Shown here piece after piece: positions 1-12,330 of a stretch of DNA of 64,000 nt; the stretch's first letter is position 1; every line of letters begins with the position of its first letter. The notes below the pieces were generated by a model. That model did no database searches and had not been told where the DNA came from. It saw nothing but the letters and a program-made list of their open reading frames with translations. The translations under genes and the position numbers were made by a program. Origin of the DNA: Colocasia esculenta (lineage: Eukaryota > Streptophyta > Magnoliopsida > Alismatales > Araceae). The DNA lies in the NCBI GenBank assembly GCA_014218235.1, contig CM024760.1, positions 145,157,245 through 145,221,244 on the forward strand. Direction: 5' to 3'.

Positions 1-106
1 GGTAAACCTAAATCGTCTCGATTAATACTCTTAGATAGTATGATGATTCATATTTAATGAAGGAGTCATGGAATTTGGGGACCAATTCTCTTTAAGTGGG
101 GGAGGA
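1..106 (+). mobile_element. 3' end of the internal region of Ty3/gypsy element A, with polypurine tract
   Basis: The last bases before an LTR start. A purine run at 94-106 (AAGTGGGGGAGGA) is directly followed by TGTAATACCC, the usual polypurine tract/LTR junction of chromovirus-type Ty3/gypsy elements. No coding sequence is visible; pol would lie left of the window. Confidence 0.7.
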
Positions 107-3100
107 TGTAATACCCAGAAATTTCATTAATATAAAAAATATAATTTATAGATAAATGAAAATTTTGCCCATTAATAAAAATCAAACTAGTTAAAAGATA
201 CACATCATTATTGCATGAGTAGAAACTCATATAAAAATTCTATGAAAATAATAGTTATACCTTAAAAATTATTATCTAATGACCCATTAAGAAATTTGGG
301 CATAGAAAAATAATTCGGACCATGATTTAGAATTTATGTGACTTATTATTGTAACTAAGGAATAAATTGGAAAATCCATTATTACATGAGCCAAGTGGAT
401 TAACAATTGAAATAAAATTATGGGTAGACTCCAAACAATATGTGGGGATAGTCCATAAAAGGAATTGGATCAATGGACAACTTATGACCCATGAACAAAT
501 TCAAGTATGAAAATAGTAAATAAATAACTTACGTATTATCGAAATGATAGAACTTACGTACCACTATCGTACGTGAGAAAACACATTAGAAAATTCCGTA
601 AAAATTATAAATCAACCTCAAACATTATTCTTAAGAGTTCATGAAGAGATTCGAGCAACGAAAAATCCGATGGCCAAGTGTACGTTACACGTGACCAGGT
701 TAACCGAATTAGGGAACTAAGTCGGAAAATTGTTAACACGGAAAAATAACCCAACCATAAATTAAATAAATAGGTTGGAGAGACTTATAACATTATGTAT
801 TAGTGACCCATTAATGAAAATGGGCCAATGGATCACTTTTAGCCTAATAATAAAATTGGAACATAAAAATACTCAGAAATTCGCACCTGTAAATATGCAA
901 TAATTGTGAAGGGCACATTAGGGTTTAAATTAGGGTAATTAGTCATACAAGGTAAGTCAAAACCGGACCCAACTCTAAGAGGTGGTTTCCTAAACCTTTG
1001 CTACCTCCTTTGGGTGAGAGAATCTCAGATTTTGGAAACTAGAATGCAGAAATTCGCAGCCCTCTTTCCTAGTCCCATTAGGACATGAAGTAGCACCCTA
1101 AAACTATAAGAACTCTTCACAAAACGTTTGGGGAAGGTTTAGCATCAAGTTGGGGTCGTGTGCAGCAAGTTTGGGGCGCTGGAGGAGAGGAGAAGGCTGG
1201 GGAAAAACGTGGTCTTCTTCCACCTCGCCCTGTAGCGAACCAGGAACCTGCAGGGAGTTCTTTGCGTTCAAAGGTAGGCATTCTCGGGTCAAGATTAAAG
1301 AAAAATAATACCATCTTGTAGAGCTTCGAGTCTAGATTCATTTGCTTCTGATTTTACTAATTTTCATCGAGTATACTTTGTGTATTAATCGTTTTCCCTA
1401 AGTCGCGCACAGTTAGGGCTTTTACCGTTCTTCTTATTATGCATACGATTCGAGACCGAATTAGACTAAATCATCAACATCAAAGTTCTTCTACTTGTAG
1501 TCACAATCATCTTTCATGTAGAAAGTTTGCCTAAAAGTCTTTAGATAGAGAGTTATAAGCGTGTTAATCGAGTCGCTGCATGATACTGCATGTCGAGATG
1601 CAGTTAACTTTAAGTTCTTCCTGTTTTGCACAAGATTAAAGGCCGAAGTAGGTCAAGCCTCCAACATAAAGTTCTTTAACTAGTTGTCATGGTCATCTTC
1701 ATGTTAAGTGTTTTGTTAAATATCATTAGTTAGAGAGTTATAAACTTCGTAATAGAGTCATGCAGGATACTGCATTTTCAGGTTGCATTTAACTTTCACT
1801 TCTTCATGTTTTCACAAGGTTCAAGACCGAATTAGGTTAAAACCCCAACAACAAAGTTCTTATACTAGTTGTCCTTGTCATCTTTTATGTTAGACATTTT
1901 GTCCAAATGTCAGTAGATCTCATGTTACAAGTCTAACATGTAAGTCGCAACGAAGTCATGCATGTTTAGGGCTTTCCCACGTTCTTCCTATATTTCATGC
2001 AATTAGAGACCGATTCAGACCCAGCCCACAACACAAAAGTTCTTCCAATAGATGTCCTCGACATTTTCTATGTTGAGTTTTGTCTAAAGGTCAGCATATA
2101 GAGAGATATAGGCGTTTCATGAATATCACCCTGTGTCAAATCATGGTAGTCTGAACCAAGAGCATGTCAGATCCCTGTCGGACTCAGGCGCAGACCCTGT
2201 GAACGCGACGGCCCGATATGTCGCATTCTGAGGTCGGGTCGCGACAGTACCTCTGTCACGTTCTGGTCGCGACAGTACCCATGTCGCATTCTGCCTGCCT
2301 GATCTGACGACCCCGTCGCGATCCTTGCAAGACCACGTCGCGATCTCAAGTTTTGGGCCTGAAAATCAGTCTTTTGCAAGTCTTGTTGTACCACCATATT
2401 CCCATATCATGTTGACGATCTTAACTACATAAAAACAAAGTTGTAAGTATTGATTGTATTTTAATCTAATAAAAGTCAATCACTGATCTTTCATATCCTT
2501 GATTTCATGACACATACACACACGTTGAACCATCCAAACATGGCTTAATTTGTATGAATATGACACATAACATATCTGGTAATTATTGCAATTAATTACC
2601 TTACTTTAACAAGTACTCGTTTACGATTCGTGCGATGTTTTAGAACACCGATCTCGACGCTCCACTGTTCTAGAATTCCTCTAGAACGTCGAGCACTTGT
2701 TTCTATATTTACACATTTCTTGACTTGGACGAACTCTCCATCGGATACTCCTTCCGCCGGACTAGTGAATCCTTGTGCAAGGCCTCCGTAAGTCTCCTCT
2801 GATCATGGATTCCCACATGGTCGACGAGCCGGTTGTACCCTAACACCCATTACACCTTTAGGGATCGATATGATCCAAACGGCTATTAGAAGTTCGCTCT
2901 TACCTTGAATCACGTCGGACCTCTGGACTTGTGCATAACATGGCCAGGAAAGATCGTGAGTTCCACCTGACTGCCAACACCAAATGCGCGTGTTGTGCAA
3001 CTGTTACTATCGCATGTTTACTCGTCTCATTACGTGCAATGTCCACTAGCTCTCATCTATACTTGACTCGTTCAGCTATTCACGTTCACTCTACTTTCTC

Positions 3101-3973
3101 GTCTATTCATCTAGTACTCTCATCTATTTCTTGGTACTCTACTTGGCCATTAAATTGATTGTCTACGATAAAAAACATGACTATGCTAGGCAACATTATA
3201 AGGGCCCGGTCTGGTCCTTGGGAGGAGCACCTGAAAGGCTATAACTCGCGAGGGTCTGATCTGGGTGATGGCATACACCTAACGCATGAACACGCAAGAT
3301 TGATCTATGGCAATCAATAATCAAACAGTCAATTATTGGTTTACTTGAATCTCGTGGTTGAAAGAATATCGACCAAACACTTGCTATCGTGACTTGTGCA
3401 CTGTTGTGCAACTTTACTTGTTATCTTGTTATACGGCCAATCCGATATCAACACTTGTTGTGCTATACTCTCGTGCATTGTGCTATTGTTCCTCGTTATC
3501 GTGTACCAGTACTTGCTATACGTTCTCGTTATTCTCTCTAGTTATTCTGCTTTATAAGACATTAATCACTTAAAGCATGCTTGACCTGAGATTTAAGTCC
3601 TACTGGGCGTTATCGCTCACCCTGCGTTATTTGTTATTGTGTCTCAGGTAAGTCGAACGATGACGTTATACGGGACGGATCCAGAGTGATGAGTGACCCG
3701 AAGTCAAATGACGAAGTTGCCTTAGTACAATGGAGTCTAGTAGTTATGCTTTAGATTTCTTTTCAATGTAATGACGTCATTGAGCCTTGTGTTTGGCTCC
3801 GAATTAGTGGTTGTAATGGTCTTAGTGATTTTATAATGAAATCAAGAGTTATTTCAATTATTGTTCATTAGATGCTCTGATGTTTGCGAATGTATGCGCA
3901 ATTGTCGTTACCATACTCATTGTTCGCGTCTCCCTCCGATTTATTCCGCTTGTAAATTGGAGGGGGTGTGACA
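107..3973 (+). repeat. 3' LTR of element A (3.87 kb)
   Basis: It begins TGTAATACCC after a polypurine tract and ends GGGGGTGTGACA at 3973, the TG..CA ends typical of large plant chromovirus LTRs. The stretch has no coding signal; its short ORFs look random. The base after it (3974) resumes sequence matching the interior of element B's LTR (compare 11263 onward), so A inserted into B. A 5-bp duplication would be ATATA (3974-3978); the other copy would lie left of the window. The first half is AT-rich; 2190-2400 is richer in CG with repeated TCGCGAC words. Confidence 0.75.
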
Positions 3974-4463
3974 ATATAACTGCTATTATTTAAAGAATAT
4001 ATATACTTCTTCTTTAGTTAGAGTCAGTAGAGAGATGGTAGTTTCTACTAAGCTTTTGTTGTGAAGCTCATCCATCCTTTTTCCCAGGTGAGACTTCTCA
4101 GCAGCGGTAGGGCGCGCGCTGGGCGGAGGAGACGGGGAGGTAGTTGTGGTCCCCGTAGCTAGCAGTGGTCTTCCCCCTCTCAGTGTACGCCACCCTTGAG
4201 GTATGCCCTAAGGGATTTGTTATCCCCTACTTTTACTTGTACTAGTTGTGTTATGTTAGGACTGTACTTAGAGCGGCAAGCAGCGGTCTCGCCCTTCTTT
4301 CTGTTCTGCGTGTGCACTTCTAGTTTAGCAGTTGACGTTTACTTCCGCTACATATCCCATTAGATTTATATTATAGCCCTTCCGGGTCTCCGGATCGTGG
4401 GCGGCGACTGCGAAAATCGGGTCCTCAGCGTGGGCCGACGGTCGAGTTTTCGGGGTCGTTACA
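3974..4463 (+). repeat. 3' remnant of element B 5' LTR
   Basis: It reads alongside 11263-11742 in the 3' LTR almost throughout (shared landmarks: the stretch ending in GCAGCGGTAGGGCGCGCG, the stop-like GTATGCCC block, and the terminal GGGGTCGTTACA). The homologous 9536-11262 part is absent here, displaced by the insertion of A. Confidence 0.85.
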
Positions 4464-4465
4464 GT

Positions 4466-4477
4466 TGGTATCAGAGC
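4466..4477 (+). other. Primer binding site of element B (initiator tRNA-Met type)
   Basis: TGGTATCAGAGC lies two bases after the LTR end and is complementary to the 3' end of plant initiator tRNA-Met, the usual primer of chromoviruses. Confidence 0.92.
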
Positions 4478-4599
4478 GAGAGTCTGACAGGACTTGTAGA
4501 GGATTTAAACTGTGACAAGTAGTCCCAACAGTAGTACAAGTACACTGCTAGCCGCTCGAGTGGTATTGTTAACCTTGTTGGTTGTGTGATGTGCAGGAT

Positions 4600-5850
4600 A
4601 TGGCTCCGCGCAAACGCAGGCAGGTTAGAGAGCTGGTTGAGCAGTAGGATGAGTCGGATATGCTCGCGCAGGGGCGGGTCCAGGAGGAGGTGTCAGCAGA
4701 GGAGTCTGTGGCACAGCCTCAGGCAGCAGTGGCAGGTAGGCAGCAGCAGCAGGAGTACCAGCCGCAACAGTACACAGACTGGTTCCCCGTGGTTGAGCAG
4801 TTCTTCAAGGCCATGCTCCAGGGGACGTGGCAGCCTGGGCAGGCGGCAGCAGGAGGTCAGCCTCCGGCGCCTCCCCCAGCAGTACAGGAGCAGTAGGCAG
4901 ATCCAGAGGAGGAGCAGCCAGCAGTTCAGCAGGCGTCGGGTATCGGGAGCACCCGGGCCGGCCGGAGGAGGAAGGCAGTCACGAGGACAGGACCGCCCTC
5001 TTGGAGAGGTTCTTGCGTCTCCAGCCACCGATGTTCTTCGGTGAGTATGATCCAGACAAGGCAGAGAGTTGGAAGCACGAGATGGAGCGCATGTTTGAGA
5101 CCATGGAGTGTGCCAAGGAGGACTAGGTCATATTGGCAGTGTACCAGCTCAAGGGAGCAGCCCACGAGTGGTGGAGAGTTCAGCGGCAGACTCACTTTCA
5201 GGGGCAGCGTTTGGACCGGATCACTTGGCAACGATTTTTGGAGGTCTTTCACATCGAGTACTTCCCCAACTATGCTCGACGTGAGAGACGGGACCAGTTC
5301 CACAAGTTGGTTCAGGGCGACCTCGCAGTTACTCAGTACCACCAGCGGTTCGTTCGATGTTGAGGCATGTTCCTCATGTAGCAGGCAGTGAGCAGGCTTG
5401 TGCGGAGAGGTTCATCACAGGTTTGAGGCCAGACTTGAGGTGGGGCGTGACGGCCCACATGTGTACCACCTTAGGTGAGGCTGTGGCTAAGGCCGCTGCC
5501 TTGGAGAGAGAGACCTGGCTGCCCCAGCAGCAGCAGTACCAGCAGCAGTAGCAGGGAGGAGCCTCTTCCAGGTCCTCGTCGTACCAGCGTCTCGCAGGTA
5601 GTCGCGGCAGCGCGACTTCTTCTTCTTCGGGCTCAGGCAGTTCAGGCAGTTCCGGATTGCGCTCGAGGTTCAAGCAGATGACCACACGTGGTTGTGCCGG
5701 GGGTAGCAGCAAAAGCGCCAGTCGAGGTTTGCGGAGCAGTCAGTCCAACAGGGAGTTGAGCAAGACAGACAAGAGGTAGTTTGCTACACTTGTGGTCTGC
5801 CGGGCCACTTCAGGAGGGATTGCCCGTTAGGGAAAGTCCAGCAGCCACAG
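4600..5850 (+). pseudogene. Element B gag (broken)
   Basis: Starts at the first ATG after the PBS (4600). Recognisable parts are a basic start (MAPRKRR), a Gln-rich stretch, the retrotransposon-gag core in another frame at about 4990-5350 (FFGEYDPDKAESW, then GAAHEWW and ITWQRFLEVF), and a CCHC zinc knuckle at 5782-5823 (CYTCGLPGHFRRDC). Gag would form the virus-like particle and package element RNA. In-frame TAG stops occur at 4645, 4894, 5124 and 5549; frame changes are needed near 4900-4990, 5350 and between 5551 and 5780. Most TAGs stand where Gln (CAG) is expected, in line with cytosine deamination. Confidence 0.85.
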
Positions 5851-6600
5851 CAGCTTGTGCAGTACGCACAGCAGCTGCCACAGTACCAGTACCCTTCCTG
5901 TCAGTAGCAGCAGGGGCAGTACCAGCAGCAGCCTCAGCAGTTTCCGTAGTTTCAGCAGTCGCAGCAATACCAGCAGCAGTAGTTCCCTCAGCACCAATAG
6001 CCACCGCAGCAGCAACAACCCTAGCAGGTGCCGCAGCATGGGCGCAGTCGTGTGATGGCTCTTACCAGGGAGCAGGTCGAGGCATCGAACCTGGTTATAG
6101 GTACCTTGACTATCCTTGGTAGAGCTGCTCGTGTTTTGGTTGACCCCGGTGCTTCTCTGTGTTTTGCTTCCGAGGAGTTTTACGAGTCTCTAGTTCGTCA
6201 CACACCTGAGAGGCACTGTGACATGATGGTCTATCTCCCGTCCGGTGATTACATGTGTTCTTTCAGTTACCTGGAGGGCGTCACAGTTGAGGTTGAGGGA
6301 TACCAGTTGCCGGCCAGGTTGTATGCGTTGCAGCTTTGTGACTTTGACGTCATCCTGGGCATGGACTGGTTGGAGGCTCACTCAGTTTTGGTGGATTTTC
6401 AGTGGAAGACCGTTTGGTTTGAGATACCTGCAGCGCCCGTTCTCTGCTTCCGAGGTATCCGGTCTACCCATCAACCCTTTATCTCCTTTTGTAAAGCTCG
6501 TAGTTTGATCCGTGATGGCTGTGTAGCATACCTTGCTTCTGTTTGTTCCTTGGAGCCTAGCAGATCGTCGGTTATTGACGTGCTTGTTGTTTGTGAGTTC
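5850..6600 (+). pseudogene. Element B Gln-rich linker and aspartic protease (broken)
   Basis: After the zinc knuckle comes a Gln-rich linker holding five TAG codons in one frame (5905, 5947, 5980, 5998, 6022). An open stretch from 6028 then carries the retropepsin-like domain: VLVDPGASLCFAS at about 6135-6173 is the active-site region, and ILGMDWLEAH near 6352 is the typical C-terminal protease motif. The active-site triad reads D-P-G instead of D-S/T-G. The protease would mature Gag-Pol in the particle. No separate start is expected; the polyprotein is read through. Confidence 0.82.
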
Positions 6601-7946
6601 TCTGATGTCTTCCCGGAGGATCTACCTGGTTTGCCGCCTGAGCGGGAGGTAGAGTTCTCCATCGAGCTTTTGCCCGATACGATGCCTTTGTCCAAGGCAC
6701 CTTACCGGATGGCTCCGGCGGAGTTGTACGAGATGAAGCGCTAGTTGCAGAAGTTGCTTAAGCTGGGCTTCATTCGTCCGAGTCGTTCGCCATTGGAAGT
6801 GCCTATTTGTTCGTGAGGAAGAAGGATGGTAGTCTACGTTTATGCATCGATTATCGGCAGTTGAATCAAGTTACAGTGAAGAACAAGTATCCGTTGCCGA
6901 GGAACGATGATTTGTTCGACCAGTTGCAGTCAGCCAGGGTGTTCTTGAAGATTGACTTGAGATCCGGTTACTATCAGTTGAGGATCAGAGAGTCTGATGT
7001 TGGCTTGACGGCTTTCCGTTCGAGGTACGGTCACTTCGAGTTCATCGTGATGCCGTTTGGGCTGACGAACGCACCTGCAGCATTCATGGATTTGATGCAT
7101 AGGGTGTTCAGTGAGTACATAGATCGGTTCGTGGTCATCTTTGTTGATGATATCTTGGTCTACTCGGCTTCTGAGGAGGAGCACGAGGAGCACCTGAGGA
7201 TCGTGCTAGAGACCCTGCGGAGTCACCAACTTTACACCAAGTTCGACAAGTGCAAATTTTGGCTGAGGGAGGTGCACTTTCTCGGGCACGTGATCTTGGA
7301 TTCTGGTGTGGCAGTGGACTCTGCCAAGGTGGGGGCAGTGTTGTCGTGGGAGTAGCCCACATCAGTGTCAGAGGTTCGCAGCTTATTGGGTCTGGCAGGT
7401 TACTACAGGAGGTTTATCCAAGATTTTGCCAGGATTGCAGAGCCATTGACTAGGTTGACGAGGCTGGATGTCAGGTTTGTTTGGTCAGAGGACTGTGAGC
7501 GGAGTTTCCAGGAGCTGAAGACGAGGTTGACTTCAGCACCAATGTTGGTCTTGCCGTCGGGCAGCGGAGGGTTCGTGGTCTACACAGACGCGTCGAGATC
7601 AGGTTTGGGTGTCGTGCTGATACAGCATGGTGGGGTCGTCGCCTATGCTTCTCGGCAGCTCAAGAAGCATGAGGAGAACTACCCTACCCACGACTTGGAG
7701 TTGGCAGCAATGGTGTTCGCTCTAAAGTTGTGGAGGCACTACCTATATGGCGAGACATTTGAGATCTTCACCGACCATCAGAGTTTGCAGTATATTTTCA
7801 CTCAGAGGGATTTGAACTCAAGGCAGCGTAGATGGATGGAGTATTTTAAAGACTACAACCTAACCCTCTCCTATCACCTAGAAAGGGCTAACGTCATGGC
7901 CGACGCTTTGAGCAGGCGTGTCCACTTGAGTTCGCTGATGGTCTGA
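6600..7946 (+). pseudogene. Element B reverse transcriptase and RNase H (broken)
   Basis: RT starts at about 6600 (FSDVFPEDLPGLPP), with LCIDYRQLNQVTVKNKYPLP at 6840-6900, the FGLTNAPAAF block, and the catalytic box FVDDILVYS at about 7139-7165. RNase H follows: YTDASRSGLGVVL at 7579 (first Asp), HDLELAA (Glu) and FTDHQSL (Asp). Function: copying element RNA to DNA with removal of the RNA strand. Damage: TAG at 6742, about one base lost near 6800-6806 (a frame change in the VLFVRKKDG region), TAG at 7353 and TGA at 7944. Confidence 0.92.
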
Positions 7947-9454
7947 GAGTGGAGGCTGTTTGAGGAGCTGACTCAGGGAGTGTTCTACCCATCGGGGCAC
8001 AGAGACCGAGCAGTGATGACCAGCTTGTCAGTTTGTCCGTCAGTGTACCAGTAGGTGTTGCAAGCACAGCAGGCAGACTCAGAGTTGGCAAATATCTTGC
8101 AGATGCCAGATATTGAGCTGGACGAGGACAATGGGGTCAGATTCAGAGGTAGGCTATATGTTCCCAAGGAGGCACACCAGGTGCTATTGTCAGAGGCTCA
8201 CAGATCGAGGTATGTTGTTCATCCTGGTTCCACCAAGATGTACTATTGCTTGAGGAGGTTCTTCTGGTGGCCAGGATGAAAGAGGGACGTGGCAGAGTTT
8301 GTCGCTCGGTGCCTTACCTGTCAACAGGTGAAGGCTGAGCATCAACGTCCTGGTGGTGAGGTGCAGTCGTTGCCCATTCCCGAGTGGAAGTGGGATGACA
8401 TCACCATGGACTTTGTGGTTGGTTTGCCCCGTACTCCGCAGAGGCACGATGGTATCTGGGTGATTGTGGATCGGTTGACCAAGACGGCACATTTTCTTCC
8501 AGTCAGGATGTCGTGGTCAGTGGACAGGTTAGCCAGGCTGTACGTGGACAGAGTTGTTCTGTTGCACGGAACCCCAGTTTCGATCATCTCCGACAGAGAT
8601 CCGAGGTTCACGTCAGGGTTTTGGCGCAGTTTGCAGAGAGCTCTGGGTACATAGTTGAGGTTGAGTACAACGTATCATCCACAGTCAGATGGACAGTCAG
8701 AGCGCACGATTCAAACACTGGAGGATATGCTGAGGGTGTGCCGTTTGGACTGGAGTGGCACCTGGGAGTTGCACCTTCCGATGGTAGAGTTCTCCTATAA
8801 CAACAGTTATCACTCGAGCATCGAAATGGCAGCATACGAGGCTTTGTATGGTCGCCCATGCAGGACACCACTTCACTAGTTCGGGGTTGGAGAGAGGCAG
8901 CTTTTGGGACCAGAGATGGTGCAGCAGTGTGCAGACACAGTCAGACTTATCAAGCAGAGGCTTCAGACAGCGCAGAGCAGACAGAAGAGCTATGCAGATG
9001 TCCGCAGACGGCCGTTGCAGTTCAGTGTAGGTGACCTCGTGTTTTTGCGGGTCTCACCGACCAATAGAGTTATGAGATTTGGCAGGAAGGGAAAGCTCAG
9101 TCCCAGGTACATTGGGCCTTTCCCTATTGCAGAAAGGATCGGCGAGGTGGCCTACAGGTTGAGTCTTCCGGCAGAGCTGGAAGGTGTGCACAGTGTTTTC
9201 CACGTTTCGCAGCTCAGGAGGTACGTTGCAGATCCTTCGCACGTGTTGGACTACTCGCAGCTTGAGGTAGCGCCAGATCTGTCAGTGCCTGAGTACCCGG
9301 TCAGAGTCGTCGACCGCAAAGTGCAGCAGTTGCGCCGGAGGCAGATTCCGCTGGTGAAGGTCGTCTGAGAGAACCGCGTTGGTGGCGAGGTCACCTGGGA
9401 ACGCGAGGATGAGATGAGGGAGCAGTTCCCATTTTTGTTTAATCGATTGGTATG
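7947..9454 (+). pseudogene. Element B integrase with C-terminal chromodomain (broken)
   Basis: The zinc-binding part has HPGSTKMYY and CLTCQQVKAEH (8217-8345). The DDE core has MDFVVGLP (8408), SDRDPRFTS (8590) and the Glu in QSDGQSERTIQTLE (8683-8727). GDLVFLRVSP and a GPF-type block follow. The last part, from about 9285 (EYPVRVVDRKVQQLR ... VTWEREDEMREQFP), is a chromodomain; such domains direct insertion toward heterochromatin. Stops: TAG 8052, TGA 8277, TAG 8652, TAG 8877 and TGA 9366 (inside the chromodomain, where Trp is expected). Confidence 0.9.
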
Positions 9455-9522
9455 TTATCTTTCCCAGTACTGCTTTCCGATTTGAGACCGAGTTTATTTT
9501 AATTTCAAGGATGAAATTTCTT

Positions 9523-9535
9523 AAGGTGGTTGGGA
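9523..9535 (+). other. Polypurine tract of element B
   Basis: AAGGTGGTTGGGA directly precedes the 3' LTR start TGTAAGACCC. Two T residues interrupt the purine run, as is common in this family. Confidence 0.7.
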
Positions 9536-11742
9536 TGTAAGACCCGGCCCTCCTGGGCCCTTGGCCCTGTCCTCAGGGTCGCGGTAGGCTCCGTGGTCGC
9601 GACATTATCACGCCAGGGGAAGCCCATCATGACATGGTTTGTGTGGAGACACACCTGGCCGTCGTGACATGGTCGCGGAGGAGGTGGGCGTCGGGTTCTT
9701 GTCGCGGCGACTGGAGGCGTCGCGACTACCTTTTTGACCGATTTGATCGTTGTCCCGTCTGTCAGAATGGTCGTGTCGGGTGGTAGGTGCGTACAGTGTT
9801 GACGCGACCTGGTCAGCCGTCGCATTTGCTTTTCCCGGTCTTTGAGGTTTGACCACTTTTGGGGTCACGCCGGGTGGCCGTTGCGACACCGGTGTTGTCG
9901 CACCGGGCCGACTCGTCGCGTTTTGGAGGCCGTCAGTTTAAAACCGAAGGTGCGCCCCATTCTCCCCCTCTCGCCCTCTCAGTTCCCCTTCCTCCCCCCT
10001 CCTTCCCTTTCTAGCTCCCTTGCAGTTTCTCGCCCGTTCTTCGTGCTCGTGGTGCTCGTGCTGAGGTGGTGTCGTGAAGGCCCCAACTGGTCGGCTCTAC
10101 TTGTGGAGGTAGGGACCCTTGATCCTCTTGCCCTAGGCATGCTCCCCTCCCCTTAGAGACGATGTTTCCTCGTAGTTTGTAGTTGTGGGAGTGTGAGGAT
10201 CATGATCGTGCTTGAGTGAGGTTTCCATCGAGCGTAGATTCTCGTGAATCCATGTTTCGGGGCTTTAAGGGTGCTTGGGTGATTTACAGCTTTCAATACA
10301 TGTTGGGCATGCTCCCCTCCCCTTGTGGAATGGTTGCACGTGTTTTTGGGGTGGTCTCCAGAAGGTCTGCTCTGGAACCCCCCTCGGCTGAAGACGCGAC
10401 CACTATAGAGGTCGCGATCTTGTCACGATGGCTTGGCCGGTCGCAGCATGATCGCGACACTCTTGGGTGTCGCGACCTGGTTGACAGTGTCACGACAGGG
10501 TAGGCCGTCGCGACAAAGTCGCGACTACAGCCGAGAGACAGGTTAAGGTCTTGCGAAGTACCGTGCTTTGTTAAGTCTTCGCCATTTCCTCTTCTTTTAC
10601 TGTACCCGTGGCACATGTGCTAGTTCCCTAGTACGGTCCTACACTAGTCTTTAGCCCGGTGCTCGGCACCTGAGGGCTTGTCCCGTGAGAGAGGTTGTTA
10701 CCGTTGCTTGGGACCCCCATCCTCGTGCGCCTTAGAGGGAGCGTTCGGGGCGACGAGCGTACTCGAGTCACGGACTCTAGAGTTGAGGGGAAAACGGTGG
10801 TTAGGACAATGACGTCAAGTCATTTGCAGAGCTCTCTTAGTTAGGCCTGGGACACCGAGGACGGCCGGAGTTCCACCCGGTGCAGGCTAGCCAGTCCTTT
10901 TCTCACTGCCTCGCTCTTTGCGGCCCCGGAACCGCTTAGAGAGGCCAGGCGTGGGATCGTAGTCTGGACAGACTACGGTGGTTACTGTTGTGTTACTTGT
11001 GTCCTGCCTCACTCTGATGAGACGTGGAGGTTTGGACCTGGGTCGATGATAAGACGTCAATTGGCGCACTTGACCGTTGACTAGTGGTAGTGCTTTCCGT
11101 AGCTAGTATTCTTTGTCCAGGAGGGGTTCCCCCCCCCCCGTCTGTGTTTTACTAGCCGTGTGGTGGTCACGACGAGCAGTCGTCCAGAGTTTCTGACTGT
11201 GTTGTACTTCCGTACCGCGCTAGTTGTAGATTTGCTTCCGCACTTCCGTTCGTAGGTAGAAGATATAACTGATGTTATTTAAATTGATTATATATATCTT
11301 CTTCTGCCTGTTAGAGAGTCCCTACTGAGCTTCTGTTGTGAAGCTCATCCCTCCTTTTTCCCAGGTGAGACTTCTCAGCAGCGGTAGGGCGCGCGTCGGG
11401 CGGAGGAGACGGGGAGGTAGTCGTGGTCCCCGTAGCTAGCAGTGGTCTTCCCCCTCTCAGTGTACGTCACCCTCGGGGTATGCCCCTAAGGATCTGTTAT
11501 CCCCTGCTTTTACTTGTACTAGTTGTGTTGTGTTGGGACTGTACTTAGAGCGGCACGCAGCGGTCTCGCCCTTCTTTCTGTTTCCGCATGTGCACTTCTA
11601 GTTTAACAGTTGACGTTTACTTCCACTACATATCTCGTTAGATTTATATTATAGCCCTTCCGAGTCTCCGGATCCGTGGGCGGCGACTGCGAAAATTGAG
11701 TCCTCGGCGTGGGCCGAGGGTGGGGTTTTCGGGGTCGTTACA
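9536..11742 (+). repeat. 3' LTR of element B (2.2 kb)
   Basis: It runs from TGTAAGACCC to GGGGTCGTTACA and is the intact counterpart of 3974-4463. It contains many TCGCGAC-type words (9540-9940, 10400-10530) and a C10 run near 11130. The base after it, 11743, is the presumed start of the target duplication (ATGTC); the other copy lies outside the window. Confidence 0.85.
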
Positions 11743-12202
11743 ATGTCGTGGTTTGGCTAGTGGAGTGGCCAGTGAGACCCTTTAGGGTTGAGGTCTCTTC
11801 GGTTTCATGTGTTGTTTTTAGGAGGTCCCTGCTAAGCTTGTGACTTGTTGAGGCTCACTCCCTTACAGTCTTTCCAGGTGTTGGCTATGTGTGAGGCTTG
11901 CAGTGGCGTCGTGGCAGACTTGTACCACCAGCAGTGTGGTTGTGTGAGCTTGTGCTCCCTCGGGGTATGCCCCAGATAGTTGTAATTTTATCTTGGACAT
12001 GTAATAATGTATTGGGACAGTTGTACATTGTTGTATACAGGTATGAGCACATGTACTTTCTTGTGTCTTATACAGTTGTTGTTGTCTTTTATATTATTAC
12101 TGGACACTTGTGCGCATTATCCCTTGCGAGACTTCGGTCCGATCGTGGGAGGCGGACTTGGATATGGAGCCTTATTGGGCATAAATATCTAGGGCCATTA
12201 CA
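11743..12202 (+). repeat. LTR remnant of an older related element (C), interrupted by B
   Basis: It resembles the 3' part of B's LTR in layout: a GAGGCTCACTCCC block, TTTCCAGGTG, CCTCGGGGTATGCCCC, a closing GGCGGACTTGG block and a terminal GGGCCATTACA at 12202. No PBS follows, so this is the end of a 3' or solo LTR. The next 130 bases (12203-12330) show nothing recognisable. Confidence 0.55.
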
Positions 12203-12330
12203 ACTACTATCTCCACCAGCCAGGACAGTCGGTAAGTTGCCTCCATAGCACGACAATCAAGGCACCACCTCCAGCTGAGAACCTGACATGGAGAACCATT
12301 ACGTCCTTCATCTGAAGGCTGAACTCTGAG

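Larger units (their letters stand above)
3974..11742 (+). mobile_element. Element B: degenerate chromovirus (Tekay-like) Ty3/gypsy retrotransposon
   Basis: Order on the plus strand: 3' part of the 5' LTR, PBS, gag with a CCHC knuckle, protease, reverse transcriptase, RNase H, integrase, chromodomain, polypurine tract, full 3' LTR. This domain order plus a C-terminal chromodomain defines the chromovirus branch. The copy is dead: many in-frame stops and several frameshifts. The first 1.73 kb of the 5' LTR is separated from the rest by element A. B itself interrupts an older LTR (C). Confidence 0.9.

Noticed and set aside
5810..6055. Ala-, Leu- or Ser-rich frames over the CAG repeats of element B
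   Set aside because: Off-frame readings of the Gln-rich linker of gag-pol.
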